Positions 41,269-50,289 are shown, counted from the first letter of the stretch. The stretch: DNA of 64,000 bases from Lactococcus taiwanensis (GCF_014905395.1 NZ_BNDT01000002.1:186001-250000); one strand, 5' to 3'. A program made the numbers and translations. The notes: generated by a model not told the origin, from the letters alone.

Positions 41269-42132
41269 ATGAACAGTCCAAGAAATCGTAAACTAGTTCT
41301 TAGCTTTGCCATTGTAGTTGTACTCATCCTGCTGGTCAGCTTTTTCGCTTTGAGGCAAAGAACAAGGACAAACCAAGCTACGGATAAAGTTGTAAAAATT
41401 GGCTTGATGCCAGGCGGCAAGCAAGAAGATATTATTTGGAAACAAGTGCAAAAAAATGCCAAAGAACAGGAAGGCATTACACTAAAGTTTGTTAATTTTA
41501 CGGATGGTGACCAACCCAATAAAGCGTTGGCGAGTCATGAAGTAGATCTGAACGCTTTTCAACATTATGCTTATTTAAAATCCTGGAATCAGGCTAACAA
41601 TGGAAATATCGTATCAATTGGTGATACAATTGTAACGCCGATTCATTTGTATTCGACAAAGTATAAAAATGTAGCTGAGCTTCCTGATCAAAGTACAATC
41701 GCTATTCCAAACGATGTGACAAATGAAAGTCGTGCGCTCTATGTCTTGAAAAATGCGGGGCTTATCGGCTTAGATACCTCAAAGGGAGCCTTAGCCACTG
41801 TCAAATCCATTCAATCTAATCCAAAACATCTTATCATCAAAGAGATTGATGCTGCGCAAACAGCGAGAGCATTAGATTCGGTAGCGGCTTCGGTCATCAA
41901 CTATAATTTTGCTATTTCCGCAAAGATTTCTGAGAAATATTCTATTTTTACTGAACCTCTCAATGCGGACTCTGCTCAGTGGATTAACTTTATTGCAGCT
42001 AATAAGGCGGATAAAAATAATAAAGTTTACAAGGCAGTTGTTAAAGCTTATCAACAAGAAAATATCGCCAAGTTGATTAAAAAAGAATATCCCGATGGCG
42101 GTGAAGTCCCTGCTTGGAATTTGAACTTGTAG
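41269..42132 (+). CDS. methionine ABC transporter substrate-binding protein, copy 3
   Basis: A 287-residue MetQ paralogue: N-terminal span (LVLSFAIVVVLILLVSFFAL) without lipobox Cys, 'VKIGLMPGGKQED', 'EVDLNAFQHYAYL', 'PNDVTNESRALYVLKNAGL'. It ends 'PDGGEVPAWNL', nearly as copy 2. Tandem triplication followed by divergence is the simplest history. A terminator-like hairpin follows it (42143-42165). Confidence 0.9.
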   Translation: MNSPRNRKLVLSFAIVVVLILLVSFFALRQRTRTNQATDKVVKIGLMPGGKQEDIIWKQVQKNAKEQEGITLKFVNFTDGDQPNKALASHEVDLNAFQHYAYLKSWNQANNGNIVSIGDTIVTPIHLYSTKYKNVAELPDQSTIAIPNDVTNESRALYVLKNAGLIGLDTSKGALATVKSIQSNPKHLIIKEIDAAQTARALDSVAASVINYNFAISAKISEKYSIFTEPLNADSAQWINFIAANKADKNNKVYKAVVKAYQQENIAKLIKKEYPDGGEVPAWNLNL

Positions 42133-42142
42133 TTAGGAAAAT

Positions 42143-42165
42143 TCTCGTTAAAACAACGAGATTTT
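42143..42165 (+). terminator. weak terminator-like hairpin before metN
   Basis: TCTCGTT-AAAAC-AACGAGA followed by TTTT. Probably partial read-through, lowering metN/metP against metQ. Confidence 0.55.
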
Positions 42166-42166
42166 C

Positions 42167-42204
42167 TGTCAGTACTGACACAGCATTACTGATGCTTTTG
42201 TCAG
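42167..42204. repeat. degenerate palindrome pair before metN
   Basis: TGTCAGTACTGACA (42167-42180, half sites in reverse order) and CTGATGCTTTTGTCAG (42189-42204, one arm changed). Confidence 0.6.
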
Positions 42205-42239
42205 TAGGGCCAGAGAATAAAAAATAAAGGAATGAAGAA

Positions 42240-43346
42240 ATGACAGCAATAATTGAACTTAACAAGCTTTCTGTGCAATTTCATCAGAAAGGCCGGTTGA
42301 TTACAGCGGTTAAAGATGCCACTTTGCATGTGGAAAAAGGAGATATTTATGGTGTGATTGGTTATTCTGGTGCGGGTAAATCGACCTTGGTTCGTACCAT
42401 CAACCTCTTGCAAAAGCCGACCACTGGACAAATTGTCGTGAATGGAGAAACTATTTTTGATAGTGAACATCCCGTTAAATTTACAGGGCAGCGCCTCCGC
42501 GAATTTCGGCAAAAAATTGGGATGATTTTCCAACATTTTAATCTATTGAGTGAAAAAACAGTCTTTGATAATGTTGGCTTCGCGCTCCAACATACGCAAA
42601 TCGAAGATAAAAATGGGAAAAAACGTTATCTGACCAAAGTAGAAAAGAAGGAAAAAGTAGCTCATTTGCTAGAACTTGTTGATTTAGCAGAGCTCTCGGA
42701 CAAATATCCTGCTCAACTTTCAGGTGGTCAAAAACAACGTGTGGCTATTGCGCGTGCGCTTGCTAATGATCCTGAAATTTTGATTTCAGATGAAGGGACC
42801 TCAGCGCTTGACCCCAAAACAACAAATCAAATTCTCGATTTACTCAAATCTTTGCATGAAAAATTAGGTATTACGATTATTCTAATCACCCATGAAATGC
42901 AGGTGGTCAAAGAGATTGCAAACAAAGTTGCAGTGATGCAAAATGGGGTAATCATTGAACAAAATTCACTAATTGATATTTTTGCTCAACCTCAAGAAGC
43001 CTTGACAAAACAATTTATAGAAACGACAAGTTCGGTCAATCGCTTCATCGCCGGGCTATCGAAAACAGAGTTGTTGGCGCAACTTGCTGAGGATGAAGAA
43101 CTCATTCATTTGGACTATTCGGGTTCAGAACTAGCCGACCCTGTGATTTCTGACATCACCAAAAAATTTGATGTCACGACAAATATTTTTTATGGGAATG
43201 TTGAGTTATTACAAGGCCAACCTTTTGGTTCATTAGTTTTAACAATCAAAGGGACCGTGACACAGCGCAATGAAGCCAAAGCCTATTTGGCTGAACGTCA
43301 ATTGAAATTTACAGTTTTAGGACCTATCGGAAAGGCGGTACAATAA
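42240..43346 (+). CDS. metN: methionine ABC transporter ATPase MetN
   Basis: A 368-residue ABC ATPase: Walker A GYSGAGKST, signature LSGGQKQR, Walker B 'ILISDEGTSALDP', and a C-terminal NIL domain (about residues 275-368), the methionine-sensing regulatory domain of MetN. The ATPase domain pairs with MetP (next gene, overlapping by one nt). It is longer than the E. coli protein by a charged insertion near residues 115-135. Confidence 0.95.
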   Translation: MTAIIELNKLSVQFHQKGRLITAVKDATLHVEKGDIYGVIGYSGAGKSTLVRTINLLQKPTTGQIVVNGETIFDSEHPVKFTGQRLREFRQKIGMIFQHFNLLSEKTVFDNVGFALQHTQIEDKNGKKRYLTKVEKKEKVAHLLELVDLAELSDKYPAQLSGGQKQRVAIARALANDPEILISDEGTSALDPKTTNQILDLLKSLHEKLGITIILITHEMQVVKEIANKVAVMQNGVIIEQNSLIDIFAQPQEALTKQFIETTSSVNRFIAGLSKTELLAQLAEDEELIHLDYSGSELADPVISDITKKFDVTTNIFYGNVELLQGQPFGSLVLTIKGTVTQRNEAKAYLAERQLKFTVLGPIGKAVQ

Positions 43347-44041
43347 TGGCAGCATGGTTTGCACATACATTTCCTAATGTCGTTTATCTTGGATGGACGG
43401 GCGAAACGGGCTGGTGGACAGCGATTGTTCAAACGCTCTATATGACATTTATCTCGGCAATTATTGGTGGTTTGTTAGGATTGATTTTTGGGATTGGCGT
43501 AGTGGTCACTGCTGAAGATGGAATAACGCCTAATCGTCCCATATTTTGGATTTTGGATAAGATTGTGTCAATTGGACGCGCCTTTCCTTTCATTATCTTA
43601 CTTGCGGCAATTGCCCCCCTCACAAAACTATTAATTGGCACACAAATTGGAGCTACGGCGGCTTTAGTCCCCTTGGCACTGGGTGTTGCCCCCTTTTATG
43701 CCCGTCAAGTTCAAGCCTCACTAGAGTCAGTAGATCATGGAAAAGTTGAAGCAGCTCAAACTGTTGGTGCTGATTTTCTTGATATTGTCTTTACGGTTTA
43801 CCTTCGTGAAGAGTTGGCTAGTTTGATTCGTGTTTCAACTGTTACACTAATCTCTTTGATAGGATTGACCGCGATGGCTGGGGCAATCGGTGCTGGGGGT
43901 CTTGGTAATACAGCTATTGCCTACGGGTATAATCGTTTTGCCAATGATGTGACATGGGTAGCCACAATTTTAATCTTAGTGTTTGTATTGATCGTTCAGT
44001 TGATTGGTGATTTGCTGGCGAAGAAGGCTTCACACCGCTAA
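43346..44041 (+). CDS. metP: methionine ABC transporter permease MetP/MetI
   Basis: A 231-residue permease with five spans and the EAA loop 'VEAAQTVGADFLDIVF' near residue 130. Start codon overlaps the metN stop. It transports D- and L-methionine together with MetN and the three MetQ proteins. Confidence 0.93.
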   Translation: MAAWFAHTFPNVVYLGWTGETGWWTAIVQTLYMTFISAIIGGLLGLIFGIGVVVTAEDGITPNRPIFWILDKIVSIGRAFPFIILLAAIAPLTKLLIGTQIGATAALVPLALGVAPFYARQVQASLESVDHGKVEAAQTVGADFLDIVFTVYLREELASLIRVSTVTLISLIGLTAMAGAIGAGGLGNTAIAYGYNRFANDVTWVATILILVFVLIVQLIGDLLAKKASHR

Positions 44042-44087
44042 AGTGAAGATATATTTCACTCTTAAATGAAGAGTAAAAGGAGAAACA

Positions 44088-44636
44088 ATGAAAAATAACT
44101 CTGTAAAAATTGTTGTTGCCACTGGGATTGGGGCTGCTTTGTTTGTGATTATTGGTTGGCTGATTAATATTCCTACACCTATTCCCAATACAAGTATTCA
44201 ATTGCAATATGCGGTCCTTGCCCTATTTTCAGCCTTATTTGGCCCTTTAGCTGGTTTCTTGATCGGATTTATTGGTCATGCCCTTAAAGATTCATTTCTC
44301 TATGGTGCGCCTTGGTGGACTTGGGTTTTAGGCTCAGGTTTGATGGGCTTATTTCTAGCTTTTGGAGTCAAAAGAGAAACTTTGACTCAAGGAATTTTTG
44401 GAAATAAAGAAATCATTCGTTTTAATCTTGTTCAATTTTTAGCCAATGTTGTAGTTTGGGGAATTATTGCGCCAATTGGGGATGTTTTAGTTTATAGTGA
44501 ACCGGCAAATAAGGTCTTCACACAAGGAATTGTTGCTGGTTTAGTAAATGCATTGACTATTGCCGTAGCAGGGACTTTACTACTCAAACTCTATGCTGCT
44601 ACCAGAACCAAATCTGGCTCACTCGATAAAGAATAA
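44088..44636 (+). CDS. ECF transporter S component, UPF0397 family
   Basis: A 182-residue membrane protein with about five to six spans: 'VVATGIGAALFVIIGWLINIPTPIPNTSIQLQYA' and 'FGPLAGFLIGFIGHALKDS', the UPF0397 pattern. Only 46 nt after metP, with its own ATPase and T component behind, i.e. a group I ECF system. Comparative work has linked some Lactobacillales ECF systems under Met-type control to methionine precursors (MtsTUV-like); adjacency to a Met T-box operon fits, but specificity is unproven. Confidence 0.8.
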   Translation: MKNNSVKIVVATGIGAALFVIIGWLINIPTPIPNTSIQLQYAVLALFSALFGPLAGFLIGFIGHALKDSFLYGAPWWTWVLGSGLMGLFLAFGVKRETLTQGIFGNKEIIRFNLVQFLANVVVWGIIAPIGDVLVYSEPANKVFTQGIVAGLVNALTIAVAGTLLLKLYAATRTKSGSLDKE

Positions 44637-44663
44637 AAAGCACCGCCTATGCTAAAATAAAAG

Positions 44664-44691
44664 CAGCAAATATTTGCTGCTTTTGCGCTTG
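44664..44691 (+). terminator. hairpin between S component and ATPase genes
   Basis: AAAAGCAGCAAA/TTTGCTGCTTTT, perfectly palindromic, with only a short T run; partial terminator. Confidence 0.6.
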
Positions 44692-44729
44692 TATGAGTGC
44701 GAGGTGCATGGGTAAAGAAAAGGATAAAA

Positions 44730-46427
44730 ATGGAACCCTTAATTTCCTTCAAAGATTTTACATTTAAATATGATTTACAAAAAAATCCAACTTTAAAAAA
44801 GATTAATTTGGAGATATTTCCTGGGGAAAAAGTACTGATTGTCGGGCCTTCTGGTTCAGGTAAATCAACGATTGGATCTTGTCTTAATGGGATTTTGCCT
44901 CATTTACATAAAGGAGAAGCAAGTGGGGAACTCTCCATTGCTGGTTTGCCTTTTGGAACTTCAATTGCTGAATTATCTGAAAAGGTGTCGACGATTTTAC
45001 AAGATACTGATGGCCAGTTTATTGGTTTGAGCGTTGCTGAGGATATTGCTTTTGCTTTGGAAAATGATGGTCTGATTCATGACGAACTGGTCAGTAAAGT
45101 GGCCTATTGGTCAGACAAAACAGAAACAAAGAAACTCTTGAATCATCGCCCCCAAGATTTGTCGGGCGGACAAAAGCAGCGGGTTTCTTTAGCTGGTGTT
45201 TTGATTGATGAATCGCCAATTTTGCTTTTTGATGAACCTTTAGCCAATTTGGATCCGCAAACTTGCTTAGAAACAATGGCTTTGATTAAGGATATTCATG
45301 AAAATAATGAAGTCACGACGCTTATCATCGAACACCGAATCGAAGAAGTTTTACCGCTTGGCATTGATAAAATTGTCGTGGTCAACGACGGCGAAATTGT
45401 TGCAATTGGAAGTCCTGCTGAATTATTAAAAACAGAAATTTTTAATGAAAATTCATTACGCGAGCCCCTCTATCTCTCAGCATTAAAAGCTGCAAATGCT
45501 ACAAAATTACTGACCGATTTTTCTGACCTAAAAAGTTTGGAAGGCCTGTCAGCAAAAAATTTACTGACCGATTTTTTAGATACTTATAAATTGACTGACA
45601 AGGCTGTCAGCAAAAATAATATTCTGTCAGTAAAAAATTTATCAGTAAATTTTGCTCAACATGAAGTTCTAAAAGGTATTAATTTAGAAGTTCAAGAAGG
45701 AGAAAAAATTTCAATTGTCGGGAAAAATGGAGTTGGTAAGTCAACCTTTGCCAATGCACTCTGTCATTTTGTTGAAGCGAGTGGCGAAATTTTATACCGA
45801 GGGCAATCGATTATGGCTGATTCTATTTCTGAACGTGCGAAAAAAATTGGCTATATTATGCAAAATCCAAATCTGATGATTTCGCAAAATATTGTCAGTG
45901 ATGAGGTGGCAGCTGGTTTACGACTTCGTGATGTTGATGAAAAAGTGATTCAAGATAAAGTTGAAGAAATCTTGAAAGTTTGTGGGCTTTATCCTTTTAG
46001 AAATTGGCCCATTTCTTCCTTGAGTTATGGTCAGAAAAAAAGAGTAACGATTGCTAGTATTTTAATACTAGAACCTGAAATTTTAGTCCTTGACGAGCCA
46101 ACAGCTGCTCAGGATTTACAATCTTATCGGGAAATCATGGATTTTCTTGACGAACTTAACCGCCGTCTTCATTTAACAATGATTATGATTACACACGATA
46201 TGTATTTAATTACAGAATATAGTGACCGTACCCTTGTTTTTGCTGACGGGGAAATTATCGCTGACAGCAGTCCTTATCAAATTTTAGAAAATGAAGCTTT
46301 TGTAAAAATGGGCAATTTAAGTCAACCCAGTCTTTATCAACTTGCCAGACAAACGGATACCAATCCTGTCTTACTGACAAAAGCGTTCATCAATTTTGAG
46401 AATCAGGAGCGATTAAAGCATGAATAA
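44730..46427 (+). CDS. ECF transporter fused double ATPase
   Basis: About 565 residues from ATG 44730 (AAAGGAT in front); an upstream GTG frame lacks support. Two ABC domains: Walker A GPSGSGKST and GKNGVGKST, signatures LSGGQKQR and LSYGQKKR, Walker B 'ILLFDEPLANLD' and 'ILVLDEPTAAQD'. The second signature is LSYGQ. The inter-domain linker (about residues 255-310, DNA 45481-45660) is packed with palindrome half sites and includes 'LLTDF' twice. It energises the UPF0397 S component. Confidence 0.9.
   Translation: MEPLISFKDFTFKYDLQKNPTLKKINLEIFPGEKVLIVGPSGSGKSTIGSCLNGILPHLHKGEASGELSIAGLPFGTSIAELSEKVSTILQDTDGQFIGLSVAEDIAFALENDGLIHDELVSKVAYWSDKTETKKLLNHRPQDLSGGQKQRVSLAGVLIDESPILLFDEPLANLDPQTCLETMALIKDIHENNEVTTLIIEHRIEEVLPLGIDKIVVVNDGEIVAIGSPAELLKTEIFNENSLREPLYLSALKAANATKLLTDFSDLKSLEGLSAKNLLTDFLDTYKLTDKAVSKNNILSVKNLSVNFAQHEVLKGINLEVQEGEKISIVGKNGVGKSTFANALCHFVEASGEILYRGQSIMADSISERAKKIGYIMQNPNLMISQNIVSDEVAAGLRLRDVDEKVIQDKVEEILKVCGLYPFRNWPISSLSYGQKKRVTIASILILEPEILVLDEPTAAQDLQSYREIMDFLDELNRRLHLTMIMITHDMYLITEYSDRTLVFADGEIIADSSPYQILENEAFVKMGNLSQPSLYQLARQTDTNPVLLTKAFINFENQERLKHE
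45595..45610. repeat. CTGAC-N6-GTCAG palindrome in the ATPase linker
   Basis: CTGACAAGGCTGTCAG, read Leu-Thr-Asp-Lys-Ala-Val-Ser; further half sites at 45509, 45523, 45546, 45563, 45624 and 45640 (approximate). Confidence 0.85.
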
Positions 46428-47241
46428 TCAACTTAGTGTTCTAGGCTATCAAGCTGGAAATTCTTTTATTTACCAACTGAATGCAACAGCAAAACTCCTT
46501 TTCTTTCTATTAATTTCTATCAGCAGTATGGTGACTTATGATACGAGATATTTGGCTTTCGTTGCTTTATTTTCGGTAGTTTTATTTTATTTTTCTAAAA
46601 TTCCTTTTTCATCAGTAAAAAGGGTTGCCCAATTTGCAGCAATTTTTGCGCTTTTAAATCTACTTTTTGTATTTATTTTTGACCCTGGATATGGCGCGCG
46701 ACTTTATGATTCAAAAACAATCCTTTGGGGACCTCTTACTTTAGAAGAACTTTTTTACCTTTTTAATCTCGTCTTGAAGTATTTTTCAACCATTCCGCTC
46801 GCTTTACTCTTTATCTTAACTACTAATCCGAGCCAATTTGCCAGTAGTTTAAATAAAATTGGTCTGCCTTATCGTTCCTCCTATTCGGTTTCCTTAGCGC
46901 TGCGCTATATTCCTGATATGCAAGAAAAATTTTTAGCCATCCGTAATGCTGGACAGGCCAGAGGAATGGATTTATCAAAAAAAGTAGGACTTTTTTCGCG
47001 AATAAAATTAAATGTTCAATTGTTACTCCCTTTAATTTTTTCCAGCTTAGAACAAATTGATACTATTTCTACAGCTATGGAGTTGAGACGGTTTGGTAAA
47101 AAGAAGAAAAGAAGTTGGTATTCTTATCAACCTTTGAATGTTAGAGATTACTTGGTTATCTTGCTTGCGCTTTTAGGAGTGGCGATGGTTATTCTTCTCT
47201 TCTTTGTCAATCAGGGACGCTTTTATAATCCATTTCATTAA
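46420..47241 (+). CDS. ECF transporter transmembrane component, dedicated
   Basis: A 273-residue EcfT-like protein with five spans and coupling motifs 'AGQARGMDL' (ARG near 185) and 'MELRRFG' near 225 in place of the second A-R-G. It overlaps the ATPase gene by 8 nt. Compared with the EcfT at 211 it is clearly divergent, consistent with a dedicated group I system. RBS inside the ATPase end (AGGAGCG). Confidence 0.88.
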   Translation: MNNQLSVLGYQAGNSFIYQLNATAKLLFFLLISISSMVTYDTRYLAFVALFSVVLFYFSKIPFSSVKRVAQFAAIFALLNLLFVFIFDPGYGARLYDSKTILWGPLTLEELFYLFNLVLKYFSTIPLALLFILTTNPSQFASSLNKIGLPYRSSYSVSLALRYIPDMQEKFLAIRNAGQARGMDLSKKVGLFSRIKLNVQLLLPLIFSSLEQIDTISTAMELRRFGKKKKRSWYSYQPLNVRDYLVILLALLGVAMVILLFFVNQGRFYNPFH

Positions 47242-47242
47242 G

Positions 47243-47269
47243 AAAAGCAGGTTTTCTGCTTTTTTTGAT
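47243..47269 (+). terminator. terminator of the ECF operon
   Basis: AAAAGCAG-GTTTT-CTGCTTTT with T run. Confidence 0.85.
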
Positions 47270-47273
47270 TACC

Positions 47274-47302
47274 TTGCAAAAATGAGTGGAAAATGGCATA
47301 AT
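47274..47302 (+). promoter_or_regulatory. promoter of the XRE/iron ABC operon
   Basis: TTGCAA (47274-47279), 17-nt spacer, CATAAT (47297-47302). A second TTGACA at about 47319 has no good -10. Confidence 0.6.
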
Positions 47303-47408
47303 AGTCTTGTAAAAAACTTTTGACAAGCCAATTATTTGCAAAAGTAAATGAAATTTGAAACTGCTTTATAACGACTGAAAACAAAAAACTTAGATGAGAA
47401 GGGATAAC

Positions 47409-47702
47409 ATGGAAAATAAAATCCGCGAATTACGCCGTCAACTTCATCTTTCACAAGAGGATGTCGCTCATATCGCTCACGTCTCGCGGCAGACGATTAA
47501 TGCGATTGAAAATGATAAATACGACCCCGAATTAACCCTAGCTTTTAAGCTAGCGCATACTTTGGGGACTACGGTGGATCAGCTCTTTAGCTATAAACCA
47601 ACCGTTGTGAAGAGGAAAGAAAACGATGTATTTTGGTGCGAAAAATATCAATGTGTGCTATGGAAAAGAGCAGGTATTGAAAAACGTAACGCTGTCGATT
47701 GA
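47409..47702 (+). CDS. XRE family small regulator
   Basis: About 97 residues from ATG 47409 (AAGGGAT in front). An XRE helix-turn-helix fills residues 1-65: 'LRRQLHLSQEDVAHIAHVSRQTINAIENDKYDP', ending 'GTTVDQLFSY', where family members of about 65-70 residues normally stop soon after. Here the frame continues for 30 residues and overlaps the next gene by 77 nt, so the tail is probably a read-over from a lost stop. It may control the iron transporter behind it. Confidence 0.8.
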   Translation: MENKIRELRRQLHLSQEDVAHIAHVSRQTINAIENDKYDPELTLAFKLAHTLGTTVDQLFSYKPTVVKRKENDVFWCEKYQCVLWKRAGIEKRNAVD

Positions 47703-48405
47703 AAAAGGTAAAACGACAGCTATACTGGGCATCAATGGCTCAGGGAAGTCTACACTATTAAAGGTGTTGGGGCGACTGATTAAAGGAGAAGGTGAGGTGG
47801 TTTTTAACGATCAACCTCTGACAAAACTCTCGCATCGCGAGATTGCGCGTGTTTTAGCCCTCCTACCACAGTCCGTAACAGCCCCAGCAGATATTACCGT
47901 CCAAGAGCTTGTAAGCTTAGGACGCTTTCCCCATCAAAAGTTAATGCAACAGCACTTATCAAAAGAAGATGAAGCTTTTGTTGAACTTTTGATGCGTGAA
48001 ACGAATATCTGGGAAGTACGAGATCAAAAAGTAGCAACTCTATCAGGTGGTCAGCGTCAGCGCGTGTTTATCACGATGATTTTAGCACAAGATAGTGAGA
48101 TTATTTTGTTGGATGAGCCAACGACTTATCTGGATCTAGTTCACCAACTTGATATTTTATGTCTACTCAAAGAGCTGGCAACCAAGCATCATAAGACTGT
48201 GGTGTATGTGATACATGATCTGAATCATGCTGCGCGGTTTGCGGACAACTTAATTCTTCTTAAAGCGGGGCGCGTTGTCGCTCAAGGGACCGTTGAGGCA
48301 CTCTTTACAGAACAGACCCTCAAGGAATGCTTTGGCTTGGATGTGACTTTAGGATGTGATACGTTTACAAAAAGTTTGATGATTACTGGGGTGAGAGATG
48401 CCTAG
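47626..48405 (+). CDS. iron-siderophore ABC transporter ATPase
   Basis: A 259-residue ATPase of the FecE/FhuC class: Walker A GINGSGKST, signature LSGGQRQR, Walker B 'IILLDEPTTYLDL' (the TTYLD form is typical of Fe-siderophore ATPases). RBS GAGGAAAG lies inside the XRE frame. It overlaps the first permease by 8 nt. Confidence 0.92.
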   Translation: MYFGAKNINVCYGKEQVLKNVTLSIEKGKTTAILGINGSGKSTLLKVLGRLIKGEGEVVFNDQPLTKLSHREIARVLALLPQSVTAPADITVQELVSLGRFPHQKLMQQHLSKEDEAFVELLMRETNIWEVRDQKVATLSGGQRQRVFITMILAQDSEIILLDEPTTYLDLVHQLDILCLLKELATKHHKTVVYVIHDLNHAARFADNLILLKAGRVVAQGTVEALFTEQTLKECFGLDVTLGCDTFTKSLMITGVRDA

Positions 48406-49348
48406 AAAACGATTTATGCTCATCTTTTTAGCCCTAGTTTTTTCTTTACTTTTTTTATCAGTCCTCTATTTGATGCTAGGAAATAAAAACGTTCCACTGA
48501 CCGAGCTGTCAGCCAATGAAATGGTTTTACAGCTACGTGTCCCTAGGTTACTTAGCCTGTATTTGACAGGGTTTTTGCTGGCTATCAGTGGTTTTCTCGT
48601 TCAGATTATGACACGTAATCCTATTGCTGAGATGGCGACACTAGGGATTTCGGGTGGCTCAAGTCTTGCGCTATCGGTCTTGTTAACCTTTGGCTTATCA
48701 ACAAATGATAGTGTTTCCACTCTTGTCTCCGCTCTAGGTGCTTTTTTAGCGCTATGCATCGTTATGCTCTTAACTGCACGGACGCACTTTCAGCCACTCA
48801 AAGTTGTCTTAGTCGGAACCTCAGTAGGTCTTTTTGCTACTAGTTTAGCTAGTTCACTAACGTTTGCCACACATCATACCCAGTCTTATTTTTTGTGGAT
48901 TGTGGGCTCGTTTTCAGGAGTGACACAAATGAAGGTAGAACTGATGGCGGTTGTCAGTGTGATTTTTTTGCTGTTACTTTTTCTATTTTCAAATCAAATC
49001 AAATTGCTCACATTTGGAGATGAAATGGCGACTTCACTTGGTGTTTCCGTCAATCGTGTCCGTTTGATTATTATGCTTTTGGTCGCTCTTGCATCAGGCG
49101 TGACTGTGGCAGCGGTAGGTGTCATCAGTTTTGTCGGGCTAATCGCTCCGCATATTGCTAAGCGCTTTGTACGAAATAACTTTTGGCAAACCATTGTTTT
49201 ATCTGTTTTGGCAGGATGTTTACTCCTTGTAATGGCGGACCTTGCAGCACGAAATTTGTTTAAACCTTACGAATTTCCTGCAGGAAGCCTGACGATGCTC
49301 CTGGGTGCCCCTTTCTTTTTGTGGATCATCACGAAGGAGGCCAAATGA
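48398..49348 (+). CDS. iron-siderophore ABC permease, first
   Basis: A 316-residue FecCD/BtuC-type permease with about nine spans; 'LRVPRLLSLYLTGFLLAISGFLVQ' and 'AVGVISFVGLIAPHIAKRF' are the family signatures. Near the N-terminus it carries an in-frame palindrome (48497-48512, LTELS) in the loop after span 1. It forms a heterodimer with the next permease. Confidence 0.92.
   Translation: MPRKRFMLIFLALVFSLLFLSVLYLMLGNKNVPLTELSANEMVLQLRVPRLLSLYLTGFLLAISGFLVQIMTRNPIAEMATLGISGGSSLALSVLLTFGLSTNDSVSTLVSALGAFLALCIVMLLTARTHFQPLKVVLVGTSVGLFATSLASSLTFATHHTQSYFLWIVGSFSGVTQMKVELMAVVSVIFLLLLFLFSNQIKLLTFGDEMATSLGVSVNRVRLIIMLLVALASGVTVAAVGVISFVGLIAPHIAKRFVRNNFWQTIVLSVLAGCLLLVMADLAARNLFKPYEFPAGSLTMLLGAPFFLWIITKEAK
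48497..48512. repeat. CTGAC-N6-GTCAG palindrome inside the first permease
   Basis: CTGACCGAGCTGTCAG, read Leu-Thr-Glu-Leu-Ser. Confidence 0.85.
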
Positions 49349-50283
49349 AAAAACGATTTTTAGCCCTGTTTGGTGTGTTGGTGCTACTTATAGTCATCAA
49401 TCTCACCCAGTTTTCAACAAATGGTCAAATTTTAGCGCTTTTAATTCCAAATTTTCGCTTACCACGTTTACTGACAGTGCTATCAGCTGGGATTGCCTTA
49501 TCTATCGCGGGTTTTATCATTCAATCCATCACGGAAAATCCGTTAGCGGATAGCGGAACAATTGGGATTACTTCCGGTGCTTCAGCAGGTAGTGTGGCAT
49601 TTTTGCTCATTGCGGATCATTTTAAACTCACTGGGACATGGAATTTTTCTTATCCGATATTTGCCCTCCTTGGCGCCCTCCTTGCTTTTGCCTTAATCTA
49701 CTTTTTTGCGCTTCGTAAAAATGTCAGCTCTGTGCGAGTTTTATTGACGGGGATTGCCATTACGGCTTTTTTCCAAGCATTGATAACCCTAGGACAATTA
49801 TCAGTCAATGCCTTTGATTTTCAAAAGGTGGCGGTATGGTTATCGGGTGATATATGGCAAACAGGCAGTACTTATTTGCTGATTTGCTTCATTTTATTGC
49901 TGATAGGCCTGTCAGTACTCCCCTTTTATTTCAAAAAAATGGAAATTCTTGCGCTTGGCGAAGAAATGGCAGTTGTTTTGGGAATAGAAGTAAAGAAGAC
50001 AAAGATTCAGCTTTATTTTCTGGCCCTCCTTTTTGCTTCTGTAGGGGTACTTTTAGTGGGTGGTCTTGCTTTTGTAGGTCTAATTGCACCTCATATTGCA
50101 CGCGAGATTGTAGGTTTTCGGCCGCGACGTAGATTGGTGGCTACCGCTTTATCAGGTATGATTATTCTTTGTTTTGCCGATGTGGTCTCACAGATGATCA
50201 TTGCGCCTTCAAGCCTTCCTTTAGGATTTGTTGTTGCCTTTATAGGTGCCCCGTACTATATTTATCTCATCCAAAAAGTTTAA
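49345..50283 (+). CDS. iron-siderophore ABC permease, second
   Basis: About 312 residues from ATG 49345, which overlaps the previous stop (ATGA) and has GGAGG in front; an in-frame upstream start is unsupported. FecCD family: 'FRLPRLLTVLSAGIALSIAGFIIQ' and 'GLAFVGLIAPHIAREI'. Two one-mismatch palindrome copies at 49471-49486 and 49900-49915 lie in frame. Confidence 0.92.
   Translation: MKKRFLALFGVLVLLIVINLTQFSTNGQILALLIPNFRLPRLLTVLSAGIALSIAGFIIQSITENPLADSGTIGITSGASAGSVAFLLIADHFKLTGTWNFSYPIFALLGALLAFALIYFFALRKNVSSVRVLLTGIAITAFFQALITLGQLSVNAFDFQKVAVWLSGDIWQTGSTYLLICFILLLIGLSVLPFYFKKMEILALGEEMAVVLGIEVKKTKIQLYFLALLFASVGVLLVGGLAFVGLIAPHIAREIVGFRPRRRLVATALSGMIILCFADVVSQMIIAPSSLPLGFVVAFIGAPYYIYLIQKV
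49471..49486. repeat. degenerate palindrome in the second permease (first)
   Basis: CTGACAGTGCTATCAG; one arm base changed; read LTVLSA. Confidence 0.6.
49900..49915. repeat. degenerate palindrome in the second permease (second)
   Basis: CTGATAGGCCTGTCAG; one arm base changed; read as LLIGLSV on the protein. Confidence 0.6.
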
Positions 50284-50289
50284 GAAATC

